This document shows, piece after piece, positions 8,274 through 17,600 of a stretch of DNA of 64,000 bases (position 1 is the first letter of the stretch; every line of letters begins with the position of its first letter). The stretch spans positions 18,885,206-18,949,205 of the forward strand of contig OZ038453.1 of the NCBI GenBank assembly GCA_964036195.1, read 5' to 3'. The position numbers and the translations under genes were made by a program. The stretch is from Sphaerolaimus hirsutus. Its lineage: Eukaryota > Nematoda > Chromadorea > Monhysterida > Sphaerolaimidae. The notes beneath the pieces are model-generated. The model searched no databases. It was not told the DNA's origin and saw only the letters and a list, made by a program, of their open reading frames with translations.

Positions 8274-9716
8274 TTAGTAATTAGCATTTGACAAAATTGT
8301 TCTATCGGGGTGTAAATGTAGTGACGCAATCGAAAAACAATACACTAATATAATCAACCCATCAGGTGGAATAGGATTGTGAAAAGAAAAATCTATGCCT
8401 AATGAACCAACAGACATTAAATCAGTTTTTTCCGCACTTACTGGACATACAACTGGATCAAAAGCTAGAGCAAACATATTTTCCTTAAACTCATCATATG
8501 AAAGACAATTTTTCACATTAAAATTTTTTCTCAAACATCTATACAACTCTGTGAAAGCCAATGGGTAACCCAGTTCAGCAGAGTTGGCTACATCTTTATC
8601 AAAATAATAAGGCACCATTGGATATCTAGCTGCACCGAACAACAAAGCAGCTCGTTCAATGTTGTGCGGTTGGAAGCAAAACTTTGCTTTTGTTACATCT
8701 TGAGATAGGTATCGATCTCCACTTATCATTTGAACTAGGCAAAAACTTGGTAACTTGCCAGCATAAATAGCTTGCTGAGATGTTTGTTTTAGGTTGCCTG
8801 GAACGTTGACTCTAATTACACGGGTGTTTAGAAAATGAAGTTTTAATGGTCTTTTTATCGCTGTTCTTTCCACGGCAATGGCACATTGCGCACTAGGTTG
8901 AAGATGTAAAGCAAACAATTGTATTTTCATTACCTTAATTTTGTAATCTTTAGCTTGTTGGGCTATAAGTGCATCAAAGCATTCTATACAAAATTTATCA
9001 CTGTGTCTTACTAATTCTATGGTTAGTGGATATCCTGCTGGCCATTTGGGTTTGGTTGAAAACATATCTAAAGCCAATTTTGAATAAGTAACATGTTCCT
9101 TGCTACCACTTATTTGACGTGCTCTCTTTTTAAAGTTTTCATTATTGTCCTGTCGTATTTTAGTAGTGTACTCTTCATTAAAAAATCCAGCAATTTCTTT
9201 TTCCTTATAAACGTCTTCCATGTTTGTCAATAATTTATTTTTCATTAAGGACATATACCCAAACGTGTCTGTTATGTCCAACAATAAATTGTCACGACTA
9301 AATAGTTTAACAGAACGCCAAAAGGTTGACCCAAAACCTGGTATCAAGGCTACTTTGTCTGTTATAAAATTTGATGTTGCTGTAGCACCCTCACCTACAG
9401 TAACGTTAGTTGGTATGGGAGTGCCATCAGCCTTAACTACTTTGAATTGCATGCGAACATAAATATTTGACAAGTCAATGTAATACTGTGACGTGTCAAT
9501 ATTCCAAGTCCATGATGAATTGTAATCTGTGTGTAAAATCGTTAAAGGAACCTCAAAAAGTTGAGATTGAACAAAAGTTGTGTCAACAACTGGTGCTGAC
9601 CAATATTCAACCTCGTCAGATGTTACAAAAGTTGAATTAGGGTCGGGTTTTTGCTTCAAAGCAGTTTCCGGTGCAAAAAATGTGGTTCCGTCTATATTCG
9701 CTGTTGAAGCGGCCAT
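8274..9716 (-). CDS. Major capsid protein, double jelly-roll (Polinton type)
   Basis: 480 codons from an ATG at 9716. It resembles the Polinton capsid family often annotated in invertebrate genomes as an uncharacterised F54H12.2-like protein. Features seen are an N-terminal segment leading to a YIDLSNIYVRMQF strand region (residues about 78-90), a central region around the first jelly-roll, and an ending with DGLIILVYCF then HLHPDRTI typical of the family C-terminus, so the frame looks complete. It would form trimeric hexon-like capsomers. It has its own TATA-like box upstream (about 9763-9770). It lies between the basic protein and the protease, the expected morphogenesis neighbourhood. Confidence 0.85.
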   Translation of the reverse strand: MAASTANIDGTTFFAPETALKQKPDPNSTFVTSDEVEYWSAPVVDTTFVQSQLFEVPLTILHTDYNSSWTWNIDTSQYYIDLSNIYVRMQFKVVKADGTPIPTNVTVGEGATATSNFITDKVALIPGFGSTFWRSVKLFSRDNLLLDITDTFGYMSLMKNKLLTNMEDVYKEKEIAGFFNEEYTTKIRQDNNENFKKRARQISGSKEHVTYSKLALDMFSTKPKWPAGYPLTIELVRHSDKFCIECFDALIAQQAKDYKIKVMKIQLFALHLQPSAQCAIAVERTAIKRPLKLHFLNTRVIRVNVPGNLKQTSQQAIYAGKLPSFCLVQMISGDRYLSQDVTKAKFCFQPHNIERAALLFGAARYPMVPYYFDKDVANSAELGYPLAFTELYRCLRKNFNVKNCLSYDEFKENMFALAFDPVVCPVSAEKTDLMSVGSLGIDFSFHNPIPPDGLIILVYCFSIASLHLHPDRTILSNANY

Positions 9717-9762
9717 ATTTTAAAAGTGAATTATTGAATGAAATGGTAACTGGTCAGTTTCA

Positions 9763-9770
9763 CTTATATA
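9763..9770 (-). promoter_or_regulatory. TATA-like box for the major capsid gene
   Basis: The minus strand reads CTATATAAG about 50 bp upstream of the capsid ATG, in the 65-bp spacer after the basic-protein gene. This suggests the capsid and protease have a separate transcript within the minus-strand block. Confidence 0.45.
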
Positions 9771-9781
9771 GGATAATAAAA

Positions 9782-10210
9782 TTACCGTGGGAAAACTGGA
9801 ATCGATACGGGGTACTTCTTCTTTTTAAATCGCTTTTTGCGTCCCTTACCAGTTCTTTTTTTACCTTTTCCAAACTTTTTCAACCATGGCGGTAGTGATT
9901 TTCGCCCTCGCTTTCGCCGACGTCTACCCTTTCCTTTTGATTGCCTCTTACCTTTGCCGATTGTCTTTTTACGTCTTTTTTTCTTTTTTTCTCCACTTGA
10001 CTTGAGAGGTATTTGATTTTCACTTGTGACAAGTGGTTCAGAAAGTGATCTGGTTGAAACTATATCGGGTGGTCCCAATCCTACTAACCCAGTAAAATTG
10101 GCTTTTTTCATTATGTTTTTTTCATAAAATGACGCATCAGGTGTTTTATATACCCCGTAATTAAACTTGTGGATTTTAGCACATTCATGTTCAGATTCTG
10201 GGTGATCCAT
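9782..10210 (-). CDS. Very basic core-like protein
   Basis: 142 codons from an ATG at 10210. The second half is almost entirely Lys, Arg and Gly (for example GKGRRRRKRGRK), while the first half is ordinary. Composition and position next to the capsid genes suggest a DNA-condensing core protein comparable in role to adenovirus core proteins. The basic stretches would also serve as nuclear localisation signals. A GLVGLG segment around residues 41-46 might be a protease site, but this is only a guess. No sequence homology can be claimed. Confidence 0.6.
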   Translation of the reverse strand: MDHPESEHECAKIHKFNYGVYKTPDASFYEKNIMKKANFTGLVGLGPPDIVSTRSLSEPLVTSENQIPLKSSGEKKKKRRKKTIGKGKRQSKGKGRRRRKRGRKSLPPWLKKFGKGKKRTGKGRKKRFKKKKYPVSIPVFPR

Positions 10211-10215
10211 GATTA

Positions 10216-11247
10216 TTATTGCAACATTGGGCGCTTTCTTAAAGTTAAAGACAGGAAAATTCTCGTATCAGGTAATAATTTAACAAAATTACCGTTTTCA
10301 TAGAAAAATGAAAAGGTTAAGCTATTTGTAAATACAGAATCGAATGGATGAAACTTTTGCACTTTTGGCCAATAATCAACGTTTTGAACAATTTTTGTAT
10401 TGTCCAGAAAAAAATTTCCCAATGAAACTTTATTACAACCAAATAAAGTTTTTCGAAGTGATGAAACTTCCGCTATATATACCATTTCATTTCCACGAAA
10501 AAATCCGCAACATGGATAAATGAATGTTCCATTACTTAGTAAATGGTTATTTACTGATAACAAATTTCTCATAGATTCTGATAACATAATCATTAAAACA
10601 TTAGTTTTTACAACAAAAACATTTCCACGTCTTTCAAAATTTATTTCAGGAGTTATTTCTGGTTCAATTTCGGATAATGGTATCAATTTATCATGCTTCA
10701 ACAGATGCATAGAATTTTCTACCTTAGTTAAGCCATAATCAGTTTCCTTGAATTCTTCAAACGGTACATGTCTACGTTTTCTACCGCCTTCTGCGGGATG
10801 TGGAACATAAAATACAGTTCCTGGTTTTTGGTATGCTTCTAAGGAATTAAAAATTGAATCCCATTCTGCATTTTTTTCTTTCAAATCTTGTAAACTTTTG
10901 CATGCTTCTGCTTTATAGAATGCCTCTCTTATACAATTAATTACTTCTTCAGCATTTGGTATTTTGTGAAATTTCCCATTAACCATAAAATTTGAAAAGT
11001 CTAATTCAGCGTAATGAAATTTATTATTGAAATCAAACACCATGTAATATTTGGCAGGGATACCATATTCCAACACACTTTCTGATCTGTCTAAATGTGT
11101 AAATGATAATGAGGTCATACATATTTCCCAGTGTTGAGATAAATTGAATTGTATATTACTGGGAAAGTCATAGGTCATATTTGATGCCAAATTATCATTG
11201 GGTTCCAAAATTAAGTCAATATGATATTCGTTTGATTTTGGTTCCAT
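10216..11247 (-). CDS. Minor capsid protein, penton-like single jelly-roll
   Basis: 343 codons from an ATG at 11247. The N-terminus (YHIDLILEPN, then a segment describing the first strands) and the end (strand-like FTNSLTFSFFYENG and a final ILSLTLRKRP) fit the Polinton minor capsid or penton family, and the length is usual. It would occupy the vertices of the particle. The ATG overlaps the stop of the upstream membrane-protein gene by one base (TAATG), and the basic-protein ATG follows 5 bp after its own stop, so the genes are tightly packed. Confidence 0.8.
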   Translation of the reverse strand: MEPKSNEYHIDLILEPNDNLASNMTYDFPSNIQFNLSQHWEICMTSLSFTHLDRSESVLEYGIPAKYYMVFDFNNKFHYAELDFSNFMVNGKFHKIPNAEEVINCIREAFYKAEACKSLQDLKEKNAEWDSIFNSLEAYQKPGTVFYVPHPAEGGRKRRHVPFEEFKETDYGLTKVENSMHLLKHDKLIPLSEIEPEITPEINFERRGNVFVVKTNVLMIMLSESMRNLLSVNNHLLSNGTFIYPCCGFFRGNEMVYIAEVSSLRKTLFGCNKVSLGNFFLDNTKIVQNVDYWPKVQKFHPFDSVFTNSLTFSFFYENGNFVKLLPDTRIFLSLTLRKRPMLQ

Positions 11248-11558
11248 TATAGACTAAAATTTTTATGATTGGCAAAAATTAAATCATATACGTGTTCTTG
11301 AGCTGCACTTTTGTCAAAAATTCGCAAAAAAGCCCTTAATATATCGGGAGATTTTTCAGCAATGACGTTTGGTGGTAAACGTGTAGTGATATATACCAAA
11401 ATAATAATTACAGTCAATAATTGAATCACTGACATACCGATTTGAAAAATCAGTTTGTTTTTTTTAATTTTTCCACTTGAATGCATAGGCGGTGCTGAAA
11501 GCAAAAGAGGTTCCATTTTTGAAGAGTTGGCTTCAATTGATTCACCCATTTTTAGCAT
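11247..11558 (-). CDS. Small single-pass membrane protein
   Basis: About 103 codons if started at the ATG at 11558 (another ATG is at 11549). One clear hydrophobic segment (SVIQLLTVIIILVYI) follows a short Lys-rich stretch, with a modest C-terminal domain of about 45 residues. The 5' end overlaps the integrase 3' end (11542) and the 3' end overlaps the minor capsid start. Polintons and adintoviruses commonly carry a small membrane protein near the capsid genes, but homology is not claimed. Confidence 0.6.
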   Translation of the reverse strand: MLKMGESIEANSSKMEPLLLSAPPMHSSGKIKKNKLIFQIGMSVIQLLTVIIILVYITTRLPPNVIAEKSPDILRAFLRIFDKSAAQEHVYDLIFANHKNFSL

Positions 11559-12591
11559 TTTCCTCAATGTTAATCAAGTCCTCTGCGTAATACACTTTTG
11601 GTAAAATTTCTGAATCTTGTGCGTTTTTCTCTTTGGAAATGTAATATGTATAAGGCCAAAAGTTATTCTTAATTTTTGCAATATAATAAATATTTGAAGA
11701 GAACTTTTGATCAGTAGATTTGGCAAAGGTTTTGTGAATGCGTACCCTTACAGGATCATTGATGGAAAACTTGGTTTTTGGTTTCTTTGATAAATTTTTA
11801 AGTGAACCTCTCTCTAGTTTTGGTCGGAATCTCTTTTTAAATATTTCACGATCGTGTAAAATATTCAACTGAATAGGCGCTTTATTACCTAAATATTTGC
11901 GCGGCGTCCTATTTATAGCATCAATAATAAAGCGTAAGGCAAAATAATATCTTCTATGTTTTGTGGTTGCATAAAATCTGGTTAGTTTAAGTCGAATAGT
12001 TGAAATAATCTTCTCAACAGGAGAGTTCTTTTGATAACTAGCTAACGGAGTTAACGTTATTTTTTCATTTGATAAAAACTCTGTAAACTCCTTACTCAAA
12101 AATTCGGCAGCAAAATCACAAAATACTGTTTCAACACTTCCCCCTCTGGCCTCTATTTCGCGTAATATTTCTTCAAACTTTTTAGTGACATGAGAAGCCG
12201 CTTTTGTTTTGCAAATTCTAAAATGTATCATATCAGAGAATGTATCAACAGCTAACAATACAGCTGTATTACCATAGTTTGTTTTGGGTGGTCCTAAAAA
12301 CGCCAAATCAATACTTAGACAGTCGTAAATACCTGTACTAATGACCGGTCGTGTGTTTCGTTTAAACCTTTTAGTTTGTTTTGTTAAAACATATCCAGCT
12401 TGTTTTTTCAACCATTCAGTAACAAATTTGTGTGTTATCTTTGTATCATATTTGTACGCTTCATTGTAAAGAACTCTTGCAGTTGCAAACAATCCCTGCG
12501 TTATTTTTTTTGCTGTCAGTTTACCTTTTTTGTATTTTCCATACCACAAGTACTTGAGTATTGCTTCTTTCTTTTTACTAGTCGCCGCCAT
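11542..12591 (-). CDS. Retrovirus-type (rve) DDE integrase
   Basis: 349 codons from an ATG at 12591. The catalytic triad is visible: Asp in LSIDLAFLG, Asp in VFCDFAAEF, and Glu in SPVEKI about 33 residues later. The region following the core has the INDPVRVR pattern of the C-terminal SH3/chromo-like part typical of Polinton integrases. It would join the linear element into host DNA, giving a short target duplication. The ATG overlaps the preceding gene's stop as TAATG, which supports this start over the longer open frame that begins with TTG at 12612. The frame is complete, with no stop or frameshift. Confidence 0.9.
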   Translation of the reverse strand: MAATSKKKEAILKYLWYGKYKKGKLTAKKITQGLFATARVLYNEAYKYDTKITHKFVTEWLKKQAGYVLTKQTKRFKRNTRPVISTGIYDCLSIDLAFLGPPKTNYGNTAVLLAVDTFSDMIHFRICKTKAASHVTKKFEEILREIEARGGSVETVFCDFAAEFLSKEFTEFLSNEKITLTPLASYQKNSPVEKIISTIRLKLTRFYATTKHRRYYFALRFIIDAINRTPRKYLGNKAPIQLNILHDREIFKKRFRPKLERGSLKNLSKKPKTKFSINDPVRVRIHKTFAKSTDQKFSSNIYYIAKIKNNFWPYTYYISKEKNAQDSEILPKVYYAEDLINIEENAKNG

Positions 12592-13583
12592 TACCAAGTA
12601 TTCTGGAGCCAATTAATCGAACTGATTTTATTATGATGTTGTTTCCGATTTTTCCCTTTTCTACCCTTGCCAATCAGTTTCTGTAATTTGTCTTTATGTG
12701 TTCGCCTGGTGTGTCTATCTATTTTGTTTATATGATTAGAAAAAGCATCAAACCCTACTGGTGGATGTATCTTCCATTCTGGTTTTTCTTTTAGGTCCAT
12801 TTCAGCTAAATACCTCACTATATTTGAATAACTCGAGTCTTTTAATGTTTTTCGTGTTTGCGGGCTCACTATTTGATTGTTTTGATCAACGATTACTTTG
12901 TCCTTAAACCTGTTGTGATATTGTTTCATTTTTGCCATGAGCTTTTTAGAATCATCTTCTTCATAATGTAAAACAGGTGTACCCAAAACACGTTGGGCTG
13001 ATGGGGTGTCATCAACATCATGAAATGAATCATCATGGAATGATAATTTCTTCTTAACATCTTGTTCCTTTGGCGTAATATTTATTTCTTCAATAGATGG
13101 GGCTTTTGTTGGCCTATTTTCGGCTGTGTACATTTTCTTTTTACTCTTACTACTTTTAGCGGCGGCGGCTAATTTCCATTCACTATTTCCTGGTATTTCT
13201 TGTACCGGTGTTTCTTGTATATTATTATCTTTAATGTCTGATGAAATCTGATTTCCAAAACCTGGTGATTCCTTCATAGACTGTGATGCATAATCTTCAC
13301 TACCACCCCCATTCGGTGAAGGTGGTTGTTGTATATTCTCAGGTATACTAGTATTTTGCATAGCTGTTTGCATTGTTGTATTTGTATTACTTGTGTTTAA
13401 TATAAGTGATATTTTATTTCTAGCTGCCAACAATAAATGATATTTTTGCTCTGATGTTAAACTTTTGCTTTTCAATATGTCATCTATGAGTTTTTGAAAG
13501 TGTTCTTTACCAACTTGTTCATCTACAAACTTTTTCAATACATATTTGAAATCTTTAACACTGGTTCGGTTTTGATTGTCCAT
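12591..13583 (-). CDS. Polinton-associated 330-residue protein
   Basis: ATG at 13583. The N-terminal 75 residues are helical and charged. The middle is low complexity (Asn/Gln/Pro/Ser) with SSKSKKK. The last 100 residues contain a region (around SPQTRKTLKDSSYSNIVRYL and a following Pro/Gly segment), then a basic tail (GKGRKGKNRKQ). The C-terminal pattern recalls a conserved but functionally uncharacterised domain of Polinton proteins encoded near the integrase, which is my inference. Position between integrase and the small 116-residue protein is consistent. DNA binding or a scaffold role is possible. Confidence 0.55.
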   Translation of the reverse strand: MDNQNRTSVKDFKYVLKKFVDEQVGKEHFQKLIDDILKSKSLTSEQKYHLLLAARNKISLILNTSNTNTTMQTAMQNTSIPENIQQPPSPNGGGSEDYASQSMKESPGFGNQISSDIKDNNIQETPVQEIPGNSEWKLAAAAKSSKSKKKMYTAENRPTKAPSIEEINITPKEQDVKKKLSFHDDSFHDVDDTPSAQRVLGTPVLHYEEDDSKKLMAKMKQYHNRFKDKVIVDQNNQIVSPQTRKTLKDSSYSNIVRYLAEMDLKEKPEWKIHPPVGFDAFSNHINKIDRHTRRTHKDKLQKLIGKGRKGKNRKQHHNKISSINWLQNTW

Positions 13584-13591
13584 TTATTTAT

Positions 13592-13942
13592 TCAGTCGTC
13601 ATTCGAGTCTTGAAATAGCTTTGAAGCCACAGATTTAATCAATAATTTGATTAATAATATTGATGCGTGCCTTGCCAGAATTTTTCTGCCACTTTTAGCA
13701 GATTGGCAATCTGACAACAACTTTATTACTGGAGTAAAATAATCAAGTGATTTATTCACAGATTTACTCAGTAATCTTCTGATATCACGATTATAATTAA
13801 CATTAAAAGCTATATCCAAAATGGATGATATTACACACGTGTTCGCATGTCTTAAATAGGAACGAAGTTTTTTATCACTCTGTTGGTTTGCAGCTCTCTC
13901 CAACTTTTTGGCATACTTGGCAACTCTGGGTACTCTCTTCAT
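13592..13942 (-). CDS. Small conserved Polinton protein (116 residues)
   Basis: ATG at 13942 (MKRVPRVAKYAKKLERAA). An N-terminal basic helix is followed by a stretch with spaced Leu and Ile, then KSGRKILARHASILLIKLL. This arrangement resembles a short protein of unknown function found next to capsid and ATPase genes in many Polintons. Its ATG shares one base with the ATPase stop (TAATG), and it ends 8 bp before the next ATG. No enzymatic motif is present. Confidence 0.6.
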   Translation of the reverse strand: MKRVPRVAKYAKKLERAANQQSDKKLRSYLRHANTCVISSILDIAFNVNYNRDIRRLLSKSVNKSLDYFTPVIKLLSDCQSAKSGRKILARHASILLIKLLIKSVASKLFQDSNDD

Positions 13943-14694
13943 TATTGATGTCTAACTTGATCAGAAATTGTTAATAAATTAGATGTAGTGTCTGAATTTG
14001 ATGATAAATCATACAGGATTTGGTCTCCTTCGTTTTCGTTGAACACGTTTGTTCTGGCCTGAAAAATGGGGTTGGAAATGTGTTGAAATGAAACTATTAA
14101 ATACCCATAAGGTATAAGTACGGCATCACTGTAGGCAAGTAAAAACTTACGCTTTTGTTCAGTTTTACCAAACCAACTAGAAGCTAATGAATTCACTACT
14201 TGTTCTGTAGGATATCTAAATATTACTAAATAAGTGCAACATCTACGTAATATACGGAGAGAACTACTATAATATGGATCATGTAATTGTATAAGTACAA
14301 TCAACTTTTTTGAATGACTGACAGAATTTGTAATTAACCTGCTAGTGTACCACTGCGGCATCAGTAACTGCATATCATCATAAACAACAATCTGAGCCAA
14401 ATCACTGTCTTCTAAAGATGACAATGCTGGTATTTTATTGCGTTCTAACATTTCTACCTTACCTGGAAAATTTGATTGTAATTGTTGATAAACAGGGTGA
14501 TTGTTTTGATTACTTCCAGAGCATATTAAAACCTTATCTGGAATTTTATCTAAATTTAGCATTCCCTTTAATGCATATTGTATAAACTTGAGAGACCATG
14601 AACTTTTACCACATTTACTCGGTCCTATAATTAAATACGACTGACCATAATCAGCAAATTGAATATCTTTTTCTGTAAAACATTTTTCATCCAT
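13942..14694 (-). CDS. FtsK/HerA-type genome-packaging ATPase
   Basis: The P-loop GPSKCGKSS lies about 25 residues from the chosen ATG (14694), and the Walker B is IVVYDDMQ about 75 residues later. A later Gln/His segment (LIQLHDP) fits the sensor-like part of the A32-like packaging ATPases of Polintons. The enzyme would power DNA entry into the capsid. A longer start at 14748 is also possible. The shorter one overlaps the polymerase 3' end by only 8 bp and is in keeping with its neighbours. About 250 residues is normal for the family. Confidence 0.85.
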   Translation of the reverse strand: MDEKCFTEKDIQFADYGQSYLIIGPSKCGKSSWSLKFIQYALKGMLNLDKIPDKVLICSGSNQNNHPVYQQLQSNFPGKVEMLERNKIPALSSLEDSDLAQIVVYDDMQLLMPQWYTSRLITNSVSHSKKLIVLIQLHDPYYSSSLRILRRCCTYLVIFRYPTEQVVNSLASSWFGKTEQKRKFLLAYSDAVLIPYGYLIVSFQHISNPIFQARTNVFNENEGDQILYDLSSNSDTTSNLLTISDQVRHQ

Positions 14695-17600
14695 GGTGTG
14701 GTTTTTTGCCAGAAAATCCCCACGGTATTGACCAAGGTCTTGAACCATGCCAATAATGATATCTTTTTTTCAATTGAAAGTGAACCCTTTTAATGACATT
14801 ATCAGTAGTAATTGATAAAAGATTTGGTGTGTGTCTAAACTGAAGGTTTTCGGTGTTTATATAATGTTGTGCAAATATTAGAGGAGAAAAATATGAAACG
14901 AGCTGTTTTTTAAGTTCATTGCTTTGCAATAAGTACTTATTATTATTTGTCATACGAACTCCTTTTGCCTTCAATACAGTATATGCGCAATGTGAATCAT
15001 TCTTTTTCCTGAATGTGAGTGAATAAAACTTGTTAGCAATTCCTATAAACTCTGATACAAACTGATCATTCGGTACATCACTGTCTAAGCCTCCTAAAAT
15101 TCCCGGATTCATTTCTGGATGTCTGTGATTTGCACCAGCTGCATTTTGGTCATGTGCATAATAGCACGAGTCGGTATCCGAATACAATAACTGATCATAT
15201 TGGAACTCTTCCAAAAGATTTTGAAGCATAGATCTAGCATAACTGGTAATGTAAAGTGCTAAAATGAGGCATGAATTTGGTGAATTTGTAACAAATTCGT
15301 TGGCTGTTTTCAACTTTACCCTAGCTATATTCTCATTCATAATGAAGATTTCTTCAATTTCATTCATGGGAGAAAAAACAGTCGTCATAAATTTGTTTGT
15401 GTCTTTAATAAACATATATTTTGATTTTTGACTATTCATACCTAGCTGACCATATGCGCTATTCAATAAAAGTTTGCAAACCTTACTCCTGGCAGGGTTC
15501 TCTTCGAACCTGCTTGGATCTAACTCACACTTTTCAATATCGTTAAACTTTTGACAAAATTGTAACTTTTCGTGTTCATTTTTGAAACTATGTTTTGCAG
15601 ACATAACTTTTAGAGCAAATATTTTGTCAATAAATGTACTAAACACTCCTTCTTTGGGTGAATCTGGTGTCCACACTGAAACATTGTCATAAATAAGGGC
15701 TTCATATGCTCGAATGATTTGATATCTTCTCTCTAAAGCCATATTTAAACAATTAACGGACCATGTTCCAAAAATTTTTCGTTGTTGTCTCGTACAATTA
15801 CATTCGTATGATCCGTCTGGTGTGGGTAATTTATTTTTACCAGATGCGTATTTTTTAGCACATGTATAACACAATGTGTATACAGAATACTCATCAATTT
15901 TCACCGGTAAACATGGTAATAATAAATCTTTTGGAGGTAAAATTTCAACTTGTACAACTCCAGCAACAAAGGGTAATAATTTACCACTGTAGCCTGTTAA
16001 AAACTCTAGCTGTTCTTGTGATAATACCCTTGGTGCTTTTACAGGCATGGGAAACTTTTTCATAGTTGCTGGATATTGACTACATATATCGACAGCATTA
16101 ATTGTATAGCTTGGGTCAAAATCTAATGGTAAATTGTCATCAAACAAATTTCCATTTGGATTAGTTGACGCAAAACAGCTAAATAATTCTGTTCTGCCTC
16201 CAAAGTATGCTGAGCGCATATTCAAAGGTTCCCTCACCTTTGCTGATTTGTAAATTTTTGCAAATTTTAAACTATCTCTTCTTAATCTTTGTATATCACA
16301 TTCCCACCAAACCTCAACCTTCAAACCTGTCTGCTTTTCAATCAAGTGTATTCTTTTCATGGTATTATCATAGTTTTCTTTATGAGTCAAATGAGATTGA
16401 GAAACTTTGGAACGTCTAACTGGAAAACAGTGAATGCATGAGTGTACTCTACATCCGCAAAATTCTCGCAAAAAGTCAATTTCAGTTTTGTTTTCATCTT
16501 TGTACACAACACAATCAATTTTGAAGTTCTTAAACTCTCCAATGTCTGGGTCATAACATGGAATGGTTTTCTCTCCTTCTTGAGATCTAGAATATTGAAT
16601 AAATTTATTATCATAATATCTTGCAACGGCCAAAATGCTTTTTAGTGCCCATTTACTTTGAGTATCTCGTACGTTGAAACTATTATTGGGTGGAATATGT
16701 ACAATTTGTGATGTATCTACATGCTGACTTTTCCAAATAAAATTTGCCAAACTACTAAGACTTTTTGAGTTTAAATGTGGAATAATATTGAACGTAGAAA
16801 AAATTTCCTTTGTAAACTTTACAAAAGCTTCTTCTAAAACCATAGTATCTGATTTTATATATTCGTAGCATTCTTTTTTTATATCAAACTCATTCTGTTT
16901 ATTTTTTTCATACCATTCCATAAACTCTTCTCTTTTGTCCGCTTTCATATTGTCTACATCATAAAACTCTGGACTTGGTAATGCTTCATATGTCGTTTCC
17001 AAATTGTACTCAGTAACAATACCATGTGGAAAATTACCCTTGCGACTTGTACAATTGAAAGCCTTACCTACTTGCTCCAAACTCATGGGAAAATATTTTA
17101 GTGAGCACAAAAAGCTTAATTTATTATTAAAACGCATATAAAAAATTCTCCTAGCATTCGAAAGAATTAAGCTTGGTAATTGCCCCTTTTTTATATACAT
17201 GGATAAAATTTCACATAAATCAAAGCTTAGATTATGTGCAATTACCATTAAATTATTGTGTTTCTTGTAGTCCATTATAAAATAATAAAACTGTGATATT
17301 GCATCTAAACCATAAAAAAACCTTGTACATGATAAACATGACTCACATGCATGTTTCTCAAAAATACATTGATTACATCTTTTCAAACAATAAACAGCAT
17401 AAGTTGCGTGTATCTTACGATATATAGAAGATGACGAGTTGTGATCTTCACCCCATTTTTGAAAACTCTTATCCACAACCGGTTTTTGAAATGTTTCAGT
17501 ATCATAAAACAAAATTTGAAAAGGTCTATTTGGGTATCTGATTTCATAAGGTATAGGTTTATTAAAAAAACATTCAAATTGGTGTGACCTAAAAGATTTT

